Origin: JAJYZP01 sp049964535 | GTDB lineage: Bacteria; Actinomycetota; Acidimicrobiia; Acidimicrobiales; Acidimicrobiaceae | Direction of reading: 5' to 3' | NCBI GenBank assembly: GCA_049964535.1 | Contig: JBMFXG010000054.1 | Coordinates: 1 to 14,348 of the forward strand | DNA: 14,348 bases | Part shown: in pieces, positions 1 to 7,401 of the stretch | Position numbering within the stretch: position 1 is the stretch's first letter | How the letters are laid out: each line of letters opens with the position of its first letter | Made by a program: the position numbers and the translations under genes | Notes under the pieces: model-generated | The model's database searches: none | The model's input: only the letters and a program-made list of their open reading frames with translations | Told to the model about the DNA's origin: nothing

Positions 1-1068
1 CAGACGCCTCACCGAGCGTCTTGTAGCGAGATACCCTGAAAACTTCGCACTCCCGCTAACGAAGCGCGGCGGACCATTACCGCTCGCTTGGAAGGAGCGA
101 ACCCGAGCGGCCTCACGTCGTAACTCACGGTAGTCCCGAAGATTCCAGCCGACCGCCTCTAGTATCGCCAGAGCGCTCCTCACTCGGCCGGTCACCAAGT
201 AGTACAGTGCTTCGAGAGCCGCCAGGGCCACAAAATAGGAGAGCGACCGGACTCGTGAAAGTCCAGTTTGGTTCTTTATCAAAATCCTAAGCTGGTGACG
301 CCGAGCATAGCGAAGTCGAGTCGCACGATCAACCCCTCCCCGCTCCCGATTGGGCTCGGTCAAGGAGCGTCGCTGTTGTCTGCGGCGGACGGGAGACAGG
401 GTCGAGATCATCTTATGACGCACCCGGGCTAAGGGAGCTGTGTAGATTCTTGCGCCTACGAGCCGAGTACGCCACGACAGATCGACGTCCTCACCAAAGA
501 GATATACCGAGGGGTCAAACCCTCCGAGAGCGTCGAAGAGGTCCTTTCGAATAAGGAACGACCCCCCGGGGGCGACCATTACCTCATCAACCTCGTCATA
601 CTGAGCCTGGTCGAGGTCACCAACATCAATACGATTAGAAGGAGCAGCTGTACGATCGAGATCCCAGCCAAGTTGTAAAATCTGTGATGGTGAGTCCCAC
701 AGCACGACCTTGGGGGTAACGATTCCCGCATTCTTCGAGAAAGCCACCTCCATCATGGCCGAGATCGCCTCTGGTGCTAGAGCAACATCGTCGTGCAAGA
801 AGAGCAGGTGGGAAGCTTCGGTAACCAAAGCTGCACCATCGTTACAAGCTTGTGCGTACCCAACCTCTTGGGAAACCCGACGGTAGAGCGCATCTGGAAG
901 TATCGCCTCGACGACCTCACGAGTGTCAACCTCTTCGTTCGAGGAGTCAACGACAACCGTCACAAGGTTGGGATAGTTGGACTGTGCAATCGACTCTAAG
1001 CAGTCGCTGAAGTAGTCACCTGGATTGTGTGCAACAACAACCGCAACCACGCAGGGGGCTTGAGACAT
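1..1068 (-). CDS. Family 2 glycosyltransferase, N-terminal 356 residues (cut by left window edge)
   Basis: This reading frame opens with ATG at 1068 and stays open to the window edge (356 codons), so the C-terminus is missing. It is a GT-A fold inverting glycosyltransferase of the GT2 type. The N-terminus is a beta-strand (VVAVVVAHN, residues 7-15), the nucleotide/metal site reads LHDDV (91-95), and a PGGSFLIRKDLFDALGGFDP stretch (167-186) and FGEDVDLSWR (191-200) give the usual acceptor/catalytic region. After about residue 225 it turns basic and then hydrophobic (about 260-290), suggesting a membrane-associated C-terminal part that continues outside the window. It would add a sugar to a cell-surface glycan on the cytoplasmic face. 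TACTAT lies 10 bases upstream of the ATG and no strong ribosome site is seen, so the transcript may be leaderless. Donor and acceptor cannot be told from sequence. Confidence 0.9.
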   Translation of the reverse strand, partial: MSQAPCVVAVVVAHNPGDYFSDCLESIAQSNYPNLVTVVVDSSNEEVDTREVVEAILPDALYRRVSQEVGYAQACNDGAALVTEASHLLFLHDDVALAPEAISAMMEVAFSKNAGIVTPKVVLWDSPSQILQLGWDLDRTAAPSNRIDVGDLDQAQYDEVDEVMVAPGGSFLIRKDLFDALGGFDPSVYLFGEDVDLSWRTRLVGARIYTAPLARVRHKMISTLSPVRRRQQRRSLTEPNRERGGVDRATRLRYARRHQLRILIKNQTGLSRVRSLSYFVALAALEALYYLVTGRVRSALAILEAVGWNLRDYRELRREAARVRSFQASGNGPPRFVSGSAKFSGYLATRRSVRRL

Positions 1069-1188
1069 CAGGACACCTATAGTACTCTACCTATTACCTA
1101 GAGGAGTTCGCTCTCAGGAGAAAGCCCCTCCAACCTCATAGTCTTCGATTCCACGAACCCCAAGGCGCAGCCAATACACTCATAGATC
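1069..1188. promoter_or_regulatory. Divergent intergenic region with two candidate -10 boxes
   Basis: This region separates the minus-strand GT2 from the plus-strand small gene. On the minus strand TACTAT (1084 to 1079) stands 10 bases before the ATG at 1068. On the plus strand TACACT (1175-1180) stands 8 bases before the ATG at 1189. Both fit the actinobacterial TANNNT -10 pattern placed so close to the start codon that the mRNA would have almost no leader. No clear -35 boxes are visible. Three TAGGT-like repeats occur on the minus strand at about 1073-1101. This is a motif reading only. Confidence 0.35.
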
Positions 1189-1371
1189 ATGAGCGAACAA
1201 CACAGTATTGAAGACGAGCTCGAGCGTATTGCCTACATAGCGGTTGGATTCGCAGTCCTTGGCTGGGGTCGTTTAGCCAACTCCCGAGCGACCATCGACC
1301 AGACGGTTACTCAGATTCGAGAACAGCTTGCCAGTGTTGGAGCAACGATTGCACCGTGGCTTCAAAAGTGA
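1189..1371 (+). CDS. Small 60-residue protein of unknown function
   Basis: I do not recognise a family. The protein has an acidic N-terminus (about residues 1-13), a hydrophobic, glycine-containing stretch (IAYIAVGFAVLGWGRLA, about 14-30) and an amphipathic C-terminal helix-like segment with regular Ile/Val/Leu spacing (about 34-58). It could be a small membrane-associated or oligomerising protein. There is no ribosome binding site near the ATG, but a TACACT box 8 bases upstream would make a leaderless message, which supports the start. Its last 65 bases overlap the 3' end of the convergent rmd-like gene on the other strand. Composition looks protein-like rather than random, but the short length leaves doubt. 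Confidence 0.5.
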   Translation: MSEQHSIEDELERIAYIAVGFAVLGWGRLANSRATIDQTVTQIREQLASVGATIAPWLQK

Positions 1372-2218
1372 TCTCCGGGCGCCATCCGGTCTGCCGGTTC
1401 AACAGCTCGAAACTACCGACCACCTCCTCCACTTCGACCGGTCGAACCAGAGCCTGATCAACCTCAAAAGCTACTTCCCCAGCAGCGCTCCTACTGAGTA
1501 TTTCCGCTATCTCGGAGATGGCATGCGAGCGACCTGAGCAAACATTGAAGGTATCTCCGGTCAGCGCTTCCGTACCAAGGAGGCGATATGCTCGCACTAC
1601 ATCTCGTACATCGGTAAAGTCACGCCGACTGCTCATGGTTCCAACCCTTACGACCCCTCGTTCCGGATTGAGTAAGAGAGCATGAGCAACGCGTTGCGCA
1701 AGTCCTGACACAACGAAATCACTTCGTTGCCCAGGCCCGGTGTGGTTAAACGATCGTGCGATCACAACGTCGAGACCGCTCCCAAAGTGTGCTTGCCGAC
1801 AGATCATCTCAGCGGCCGCCTTCGAGGCGGCATACGGTGTCACCGGTCGCAACGGGCTCGACTCCTTCAAGGGAAGCTCCCCGCTCAAAGGAGCCCCATA
1901 GACCTCAGAGGAAGATATGAACACGAATCGAGCTCTCGGCGACAGTTCCACGATTGCATCGCAGAGGTTCGCAGTACCGAGAATATTGACGTTATACGTG
2001 AGCTGCGATTCAGTCCATGAACGGCCGACATCAGACTGCGCCGCTAGGTGAAAAACCACATCCAGGTCTCCCACTGCAGACAGATTTCTCCAGAGCTCGT
2101 TGCGATCGGTGATATCGAGTTTGTCGTCGAGGGTAACGACGTCATCCCCCATCGCTCTTAGATGCTGCACAAGGTAGGTTCCCACAAAGCCACTAGAACC
2201 CACCACCAGCGCCCTCAC
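1307..2218 (-). CDS. rmd: NAD(P)-dependent nucleotide-sugar reductase, GDP-4-keto-6-deoxymannose reductase (Rmd) type
   Basis: This 303-residue extended SDR has a Rossmann GSSGFVG loop (residues 7-13), a DxxD-type segment (DKLDITD, 32-38), HLAAQSDV (57-64), catalytic SSS (102-104) and Y129xxxK133. The substrate region SFNHTGPGQRSDFVVSGLAQ (156-175) and RRDFTDVRD (198-206) are typical of Rmd, which reduces GDP-4-keto-6-deoxy-D-mannose to GDP-D-rhamnose. The related talose-forming enzyme (Tld) or a GDP-mannose 4,6-dehydratase would look similar. The length fits Rmd (about 300) better than Gmd (about 340-370). It starts with GTG so that the Rossmann strand begins at once. It is the last gene of the minus-strand GT4 operon, 27 bases after the preceding stop. 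The Gmd partner that makes its substrate is not in the window. Confidence 0.8.
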   Translation of the reverse strand: MRALVVGSSGFVGTYLVQHLRAMGDDVVTLDDKLDITDRNELWRNLSAVGDLDVVFHLAAQSDVGRSWTESQLTYNVNILGTANLCDAIVELSPRARFVFISSSEVYGAPLSGELPLKESSPLRPVTPYAASKAAAEMICRQAHFGSGLDVVIARSFNHTGPGQRSDFVVSGLAQRVAHALLLNPERGVVRVGTMSSRRDFTDVRDVVRAYRLLGTEALTGDTFNVCSGRSHAISEIAEILSRSAAGEVAFEVDQALVRPVEVEEVVGSFELLNRQTGWRPEITFEATVQSLLQHWQAVLESE

Positions 2219-2245
2219 GGCCTCACCATGGAGACAGCTCCCCTA

Positions 2246-3358
2246 TCACGTAAGCGATCGATACAGTTCAAGATGACTCCTCGCCGAACGATCCCAGCTG
2301 TAGCAGCGGGCAACCTCGATACCGCGTCGCACACGATCCGTCTGATCGTGAGGATGATCTAACTCACAGGCAAGAGCATCGGCTAGCTCGCTCCCCGCGT
2401 GAGGGGGTACGAGCGTCGCAACGCCCTCGCTAACCTCTGCCATGGCCGAGTCACGGGTAGTGACCACTGGCGCACCATAAGCCATTGCCTCAAGCACTGG
2501 GAGCCCAAATCCTTCTGCTAACGACGGATAGACAAAGATCGAGCATGTCGAGAAGAGCTGCGCTAGCTCTCGGTCATCGACGTACCCTCGAAGATCGATC
2601 CTACTCCTAAATGGCGAGCATTCGATTGCCTCAAGTGCTCTAGCATACTTCCAACCCAGCTGTCCCACGAGAGTCAAGCGCAGCTCAGGCCGCACCGATG
2701 CGAGACGGTTGAAGGCCGCAACGAGATCTTCAATGCCCTTCCTTGGCTCGATTGTTCCTACGAAGAGCAGGTGATTGTCGTCACGCTCAGAGCCCGCGGT
2801 GACCTCGACAGACGGCCGGCTGATTCCATGTGGTATCACAACCACCCGACATCGTGGTGAGAACAGTGCCTCCAAGCGGTCGGCTGTCGCCATCGATGGC
2901 ACCACGATCGCATCGGCTCCTCTACTAGCTCGATGAAGGGCGTGGGTAAAGTAGATCACCTTCGTGCGCTCATGCCACTGCGGGTTGTCGACCATGGTGA
3001 GGTCGTGCACCGTCACGATCCGAGCTCCACCAAAGCGCCTCGGCATTGTGTAGTGCAGACCGTGCACAACACTGACGTCAGCTCGACGAAGCCTTGAGGC
3101 GAGAACGGCCTGCTCCCAGAGCAGGCGCAGTGGTACATTGCGCGGTGCTTGAGCCGCCACATCGATTCCGCCAAGCTCTCGTCTCAAGACCATCCAGTTT
3201 GCACCGGAGTCCACCAGTGCCAGTGAACTGTCGCTTTCGTCTTCTACGAGGCCACGTAGAGCCCGCACGAGCTCGATACCGTAGCGCCCCACCCCTGCTG
3301 GTCGCCCCGGAACCGCCGAGAGATCTAGTACGATCGAGTGCCGACTCACTCCAGTCAC
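2246..3358 (-). CDS. GT4 family retaining glycosyltransferase (third of the tandem trio)
   Basis: This 370-residue GT-B enzyme has both Rossmann halves. The N-terminal part has the glycine-rich PGRPAGVGRYGIELV loop (about 17-31) and VHDLT (117-121). The C-terminal donor half has VGTIEPRKG (200-208), VGQLGWK (231-237) and the EX7E motif E282-E290 in AEGFGLPVLEA. It is likely a mannosyl- or rhamnosyltransferase acting on a lipid-linked glycan on the cytoplasmic side. GTG at 3358 overlaps the stop of the preceding gene (GTGA). An AAGGAG site lies inside the preceding gene, 8 bases before this start, so translation is probably coupled. Length is normal for the family. Sugar specificity is inferred only from the rmd gene that follows it. 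Confidence 0.92.
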   Translation of the reverse strand: MTGVSRHSIVLDLSAVPGRPAGVGRYGIELVRALRGLVEDESDSSLALVDSGANWMVLRRELGGIDVAAQAPRNVPLRLLWEQAVLASRLRRADVSVVHGLHYTMPRRFGGARIVTVHDLTMVDNPQWHERTKVIYFTHALHRASRGADAIVVPSMATADRLEALFSPRCRVVVIPHGISRPSVEVTAGSERDDNHLLFVGTIEPRKGIEDLVAAFNRLASVRPELRLTLVGQLGWKYARALEAIECSPFRSRIDLRGYVDDRELAQLFSTCSIFVYPSLAEGFGLPVLEAMAYGAPVVTTRDSAMAEVSEGVATLVPPHAGSELADALACELDHPHDQTDRVRRGIEVARCYSWDRSARSHLELYRSLT

Positions 3359-4482
3359 CGAGCCAACTCCTTGAGAAGTTGCGCATGTGCCTCAGCAGCG
3401 CGATCCCAGGAGTGCTCTTGAGCCACCTGAAGCCCACCCGTGACCAGAGATGATCGCAGAGGATCATCTGAGAGCACACGATGGAGTCCTTCTACAATGG
3501 AGTCTCGATCTCGTGGATCCACATGCAGAGCACCCACCACTGACGCCGGTATCTTGGACGCGACTACCGGTATGCACTGCGAGAACGCTTCGAGAACGGG
3601 CAGCCCAAATCCCTCCTCCAGTGGCACGTACACGAAGGCACGGGCCCCACTATAGAGACCGGCAAGGACCGCTGGCTCCACAAAGCCAGCGAGCTTGATG
3701 CCGGGAGCTTCCTCGAGATCGTCTCCCCAACCCTTTGGTCCGACGATAACGAGATCGTAGGGGTCCGTCAAGGTCGTTCGCAGCTCCCGAAACGAGTCCA
3801 CCAACATCGGTAGATTCTTACGCGGTTCGAGAGTTGAAACGGTAAGAACGTATTCAGATCGCACCCCAAGAGCACGGAGAAGCTCTTGTGCCCTACCATG
3901 ATCGGCCGGTGGCAGGTGATCAGATCCAGGAGGGATCACCCGAATTCGAGCCCGATCGAGACCAGCGCTTACGATGGCATCGCTCGCGAACTCTGAGGCG
4001 GTTACAACCATTGTCGCTGTAGCTTTGATGAAGTTAAAGGTTGCCTCGTGCCACTTGCGACCATGCGCTGGAAACGACTCCGGCTGCGTAATCCAGGCAG
4101 TATCAAAAACGGTGAACGAGAGATCCTGATCTGCGCGTAGTCTCCGCGGTTTTGGGCCACCCATCGACATCGAGTGCATCGTTTTCCACGGGAACGGTGG
4201 TCCGTCAAGGCCATGATCCCAGAGGCGCTGCGCAAGGGGCTGAGGGGTTCGCGCGAACCTTAGCTCTTGGGTACTGCGAATCTGCTCAAGAGGACTTCTA
4301 CGGTCTACTCTCTTGGACGGGGCAGACGCAAAGAGAACAAACTCCCCACTGGCGGCCTCAGGAGCACCAGCACAGAGACGTTCTAGGACGTTCTTTGTAT
4401 AGGTACCAATTCCCCCAAGTACTCGCTGATGAAGCTGGTCCGCCACGATAACGGTCGCTCTGATGCCCTCACGATTTGCCAT
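3355..4482 (-). CDS. GT4 family glycosyltransferase with altered N-domain motif (second of trio)
   Basis: This 375-residue GT-B protein starts at ATG 4482, preceded by AGGAG at 6 bases, and overlaps the upstream gene by 14 bases. It keeps the glycine loop LGGIGTYTKNV (22-32), the donor-site segment STLEPRKNLPML (216-227), VGPKGWG (247-253) and EX7E at E290-E298. It departs from its two neighbours in two places. The VHD motif reads VFD (125-127), so the histidine is phenylalanine. The loop after the EX7E helix (IPASVVGALHVDPRD, 311-325) is shorter than the usual P-EV-GDAA form. It therefore may have changed acceptor or activity. The frame is intact, so it is not a pseudogene. The likely role is one linkage step of the same surface polysaccharide. 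Confidence 0.9.
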   Translation of the reverse strand: MANREGIRATVIVADQLHQRVLGGIGTYTKNVLERLCAGAPEAASGEFVLFASAPSKRVDRRSPLEQIRSTQELRFARTPQPLAQRLWDHGLDGPPFPWKTMHSMSMGGPKPRRLRADQDLSFTVFDTAWITQPESFPAHGRKWHEATFNFIKATATMVVTASEFASDAIVSAGLDRARIRVIPPGSDHLPPADHGRAQELLRALGVRSEYVLTVSTLEPRKNLPMLVDSFRELRTTLTDPYDLVIVGPKGWGDDLEEAPGIKLAGFVEPAVLAGLYSGARAFVYVPLEEGFGLPVLEAFSQCIPVVASKIPASVVGALHVDPRDRDSIVEGLHRVLSDDPLRSSLVTGGLQVAQEHSWDRAAEAHAQLLKELAR

Positions 4483-5623
4483 GACGCTCTCCTATCGCTC
4501 TTCGGTAGAGCTCATGGAACGCTCTTGCACTGCGCTCCCAAGAGAACTCCCGCGTTCGCTCAAGCCCACGCAACACGAGAGCATGGGCAAGCTCCGCGTC
4601 GAGCAGAACGGCACGCATTGCATCAGCGAGAGCGCTGGGATCTCCTACCGCCACTACCATACAAGCGTCACCCACGACCTCTTGAACGGCATCAACTGCC
4701 GTTACCACTACCGGAAGTTGGTGAGCCATCGCCTCTAATGGAGGTAAGCCAAAACCCTCATAGATCGAGGGGTAGACGAAGACGTTCGCATTCGAGTACA
4801 ACCACTGTCTCTCCTGCTCGGAGACCCAACCAAGAGTTACGACCTTGTCGCGGTTGCTCATCCGAGCGAGCACTCGATCGAACTCATCGGCTCCCCAGCC
4901 GCGCGCTCCCGCAATCACGAGATATGCGTCTACCCCTCCTCCCACAAGCTCATCGAATGCACGCAGCAGCATCGGGTAGTCCTTCCGTGGTTCGATGGTG
5001 CCAACCGCAAGAACCATCTGCCTACCTGGCACAACCTCGCCTAAAAGCCTCGGCGGGATGGAACCTACCGGGTCATCTGCACGAGTTGTTGCGCTCATAC
5101 CGTGATGGATGGCGACCACTCGATCCTCATCGGCGCCAAAGACCTCTATGACCTCGCCTCGAACGGCCTCAGTTGGCGTGTGAACAAATGCACCACGATC
5201 GATTGCTCTCTGAACAAGAGTTGGGAAGACTAAGACCGACGGATGACACAGTTGAGGAAAGCGCACCGGTGTCAGGTCGTGCACCGTGAGAACTCGAGCA
5301 CTTTTTCGAGTCGGAGGCACGACGAAGTTTGCTCCATGGATGAGGTCATAGTGTCCAAGCAACAGATCGATCGGAGGAAATTCGCTATGTCGCCACATAG
5401 CGTGTAGTGGTCGGGCCGGCAAAGGACGATTGATCCGACCCACCCCCTCTGGTAGGAGGTCAACCAGCTGAGCTCGTCGGCGCCATGAGATAGCGAAGGC
5501 ATCTACTTGCCAGTTCTTATCGGGAAGCGAAGCAAGTAACGCATACGTAAACTCACCGATCCCGCTTCGAGAACCTAGCAATGCCGTCGACTCAATAGCT
5601 ACCCGCAACCGCACCTCTTTCAC
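4469..5623 (-). CDS. GT4 family retaining glycosyltransferase (first of trio)
   Basis: This 384-residue GT-B glycosyltransferase shows a TALLGSRSGIGEF loop (13-25), VHDLTP (114-119), HHGM (173-176), AVGTIEPRKDYPML (206-219), AGARGWG (238-244) and EX7E at E289-E297 in IYEGFGLPPLEA. It is the first gene of a minus-strand operon with two more GT4 genes and rmd. The start is uncertain. GTG at 5623 gives 384 residues but has no ribosome site. GTG at 5614 is in frame. TTG at 5608 has AAAGAGG placed 5 bases before it and would begin just at the first beta-strand. The choice changes only five N-terminal residues. The role is probably transfer of mannose or rhamnose to a lipid-linked glycan. Donor and acceptor are not determined. 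Confidence 0.92.
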   Translation of the reverse strand: MKEVRLRVAIESTALLGSRSGIGEFTYALLASLPDKNWQVDAFAISWRRRAQLVDLLPEGVGRINRPLPARPLHAMWRHSEFPPIDLLLGHYDLIHGANFVVPPTRKSARVLTVHDLTPVRFPQLCHPSVLVFPTLVQRAIDRGAFVHTPTEAVRGEVIEVFGADEDRVVAIHHGMSATTRADDPVGSIPPRLLGEVVPGRQMVLAVGTIEPRKDYPMLLRAFDELVGGGVDAYLVIAGARGWGADEFDRVLARMSNRDKVVTLGWVSEQERQWLYSNANVFVYPSIYEGFGLPPLEAMAHQLPVVVTAVDAVQEVVGDACMVVAVGDPSALADAMRAVLLDAELAHALVLRGLERTREFSWERSARAFHELYRRAIGERHGKS

Positions 5624-5686
5624 TCAAGAAACAAAAATCACTCCGCATGATCCTAGGTGTAGCAGACTCTCCATAGGGTTTCAAGA
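5624..5686. promoter_or_regulatory. Divergent promoter region between the GT4 operon and cofDE
   Basis: This 63-base region must hold promoters for both directions. For cofD, TAGGGT at 5674-5679 ends 7 bases before the GTG, so the message may be leaderless. The same bases also give an AGGG that could serve as a ribosome site. For the GT4 operon, minus-strand TTGAAA (5684 to 5679) and TAGGAT (5655 to 5650) are promoter-like, though their spacing (23 bases) is long. TACACC lies 17 bases from TTGAAA as an alternative. This is motif reading only. Confidence 0.35.
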
Positions 5687-6640
5687 GTGATATGCGTACT
5701 TGCAGGCGGTGTTGGCGCAGCAAAGCTCCTTCGAGGAATCCAAGGACTTCGTTCCGATGAGGAGATTGTCGCGATTGTCAACACAGGCGACGACCAGAAC
5801 TTCTACGGACTTTCAATCAGTCCTGACCTTGACACGGTGACCTACACACTCGCCGGCCTGTCAAACGACGAGACCGGTTGGGGCGTTCGCAATGAAACCT
5901 TCCAGGCCCTGGAGATGCTCAGGACCCTAGGAGACGATGCCTGGTTCGCTCTTGGAGATCGAGACCTCGGTACCCACCTCTATCGAACACGCCGACTCAA
6001 CGAGGGGGCACTGCTCTCAGAGGTGACCGAAGAGATTCGTCAGGCGCATGGGATCGAAACGACACTCATACCCATGTCAGATACCCCAGTCCACACAGTT
6101 CTCGAAGTCTCAATGGCACAGCTCTCAAGCTCAGATGCTGACTTAGGTCCAATCGAGATGAGCTTCCAGGACTACTTTGTCAAGCATCGACACGAGCCTG
6201 TCGTCCGAACGATCGAGTATCGCGGCAGTGCCGGGGCTCACGTGCCAGAGGTAGCACTACAGGCTCTCCATCGTGCCCGTCGAATCATCATCGCACCATC
6301 TAATCCTCTGCTCTCTATCGGTCCAATGCTCTCTCTCACCGAGATTGAACACACGCTTCGAGAACGCCGATCTGATTGCATTGCGATCTCGCCAATCGTT
6401 GGCGGGAGGGCCCTCAAGGGTCCAGCGGACCGAATACTGCAATCTCTCTTCGGTGACTCGTCAGTATCAACGATCGCACAGTACTACCGAGCATTTGCTT
6501 CCGCTCTCGTTATCGACCACGCAGACGTGGCCTACAGATCAGAGATCGAAACTCAGAACATGACCCCGATCACCACCTCGACGGTCATGAGTGATCGAAA
6601 CAGTGAACAGTCCTTAGGAAGGTTTCTCCTTGACCTCTAA
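5687..6640 (+). CDS. cofD: 2-phospho-L-lactate (or phosphoenolpyruvate) transferase CofD/FbiA, F420 biosynthesis
   Basis: CofD joins the deazaflavin Fo to the phospho-lactyl or phosphoenolpyruvyl moiety of LPPG/EPPG, giving F420-0 or dehydro-F420-0 in the cytoplasm. This 317-residue protein has all the family landmarks: LAGGVGAAKLLRG at the N-terminus (5-17), NTGDD (32-36), SPDLDTVTYTLAG (45-57), LGDRDLGTH (89-97), SDTPVHT (131-137), FQDYF (160-164), APSNPLLSIGPM (203-214) and SPIVGGRALKGPAD (235-248). Length matches FbiA/CofD (about 310-330). It starts with GTG at 5687, the only start that keeps the first strand. It overlaps cofE by 11 bases, so the two are co-translated. In actinobacteria the substrate is expected to be EPPG, but this cannot be read from sequence. 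Confidence 0.96.
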   Translation: MICVLAGGVGAAKLLRGIQGLRSDEEIVAIVNTGDDQNFYGLSISPDLDTVTYTLAGLSNDETGWGVRNETFQALEMLRTLGDDAWFALGDRDLGTHLYRTRRLNEGALLSEVTEEIRQAHGIETTLIPMSDTPVHTVLEVSMAQLSSSDADLGPIEMSFQDYFVKHRHEPVVRTIEYRGSAGAHVPEVALQALHRARRIIIAPSNPLLSIGPMLSLTEIEHTLRERRSDCIAISPIVGGRALKGPADRILQSLFGDSSVSTIAQYYRAFASALVIDHADVAYRSEIETQNMTPITTSTVMSDRNSEQSLGRFLLDL

Positions 6641-7349
6641 CCTTCATGCCCCCAATGGCCTGTCGATCATACCGGTTGCCGGTATCCCCGAGATTGGAGA
6701 GGGGGACGATCTCGCTGCAGTCACGGTTGCCAATGCGACCCTCCGAGATGGCGACGTCGTCGTCATTACCCAAAAGATTGTTTCCAAGGCCGAGGGGAGG
6801 ATTCGCCACATCAAAGAGGATGACAGCGCTGGATTTGAACGGCTCGTCGCCGGCGAAGCCCGTCGCATTCTCCGCCGACGCGGGACCCTCACCATCACCG
6901 AAACCCATCACGGCTTCATCTGTGCGAACGCAGGGATCGATCGATCGAATACAGCAGTCGACACCGTGGCCCTCCTGCCGCTTGACCCAGATCTCTCCGC
7001 TCGCAGAATCCAAAGGCGAATCGAGGTTCTCGGTCAGGTCACAGTAGGCGTCATTATTACCGATACCTTCGGGCGCACATGGCGCAACGGGGTCACCGAT
7101 GTTGCAATCGGTTGCGCCGGAGTCGCAGGCGTAGTCGATCTTCGTGGCACCGTCGATGCCCAAGGACGGACGCTCCAAGCGACAGAGGTCTGCATCGCCG
7201 ACGAGATCGCTGGCGCCGCAGACCTGGTGAAGCCCAAAGATGGAAATATTCCTATCGTCATCGTACGAGGCTTAGATAGTTCGTATCTCCGACCGAGTTC
7301 GGTCTCGGCCGAGATCGTAAGATCTCCCCAAGGCGATCTTTTTCGATAA
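6630..7349 (+). CDS. cofE: F420-0:gamma-glutamyl ligase CofE, stand-alone
   Basis: CofE uses GTP and a divalent metal to add gamma-linked glutamates to F420-0. The 239-residue protein shows IPEIGEGDDLAA (19-30), QKIVSKAEGR (48-57), THHGFICANAGID (92-104), ITDTFGRTWRNGVTDVAIG (143-161) and DEIAGAADLVKPKD (191-204), all CofE signatures. The start is TTG at 6630, chosen because AGGAAGG at 6616-6622 sits 7 bases upstream. It begins inside the last codons of cofD. Length equals archaeal-type CofE (about 250) and lacks the C-terminal FMN nitroreductase domain that mycobacterial FbiB carries, so any dehydro-F420 reductase must be encoded elsewhere. It is convergent with a GalE-like gene 52 bases away, and no clear terminator is visible between them. 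Confidence 0.96.
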   Translation: MTSNLHAPNGLSIIPVAGIPEIGEGDDLAAVTVANATLRDGDVVVITQKIVSKAEGRIRHIKEDDSAGFERLVAGEARRILRRRGTLTITETHHGFICANAGIDRSNTAVDTVALLPLDPDLSARRIQRRIEVLGQVTVGVIITDTFGRTWRNGVTDVAIGCAGVAGVVDLRGTVDAQGRTLQATEVCIADEIAGAADLVKPKDGNIPIVIVRGLDSSYLRPSSVSAEIVRSPQGDLFR

Positions 7350-7401
7350 AACAATCGAGACAACAACAAGTGGCAGAGATCGGCAGGACCCCGACCGTCC
7401 A

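Noticed and set aside
4429..5151. 240-codon plus-strand open frame
   Set aside because: It lies antisense to an intact GT4 gene with all motifs. Its translation is rich in Arg, His, Pro and Ser without any domain pattern.
6931..6950. Run of GATCGATCGA-type sequence inside cofE
   Set aside because: It falls in conserved coding sequence (AGIDRSN), so it is explained by codon choice and not a repeat element.
6585..7178. 197-codon minus-strand open frame
   Set aside because: It is antisense to the end of cofD and most of cofE, both of which have full family motifs. It has no ribosome site or recognisable domain.
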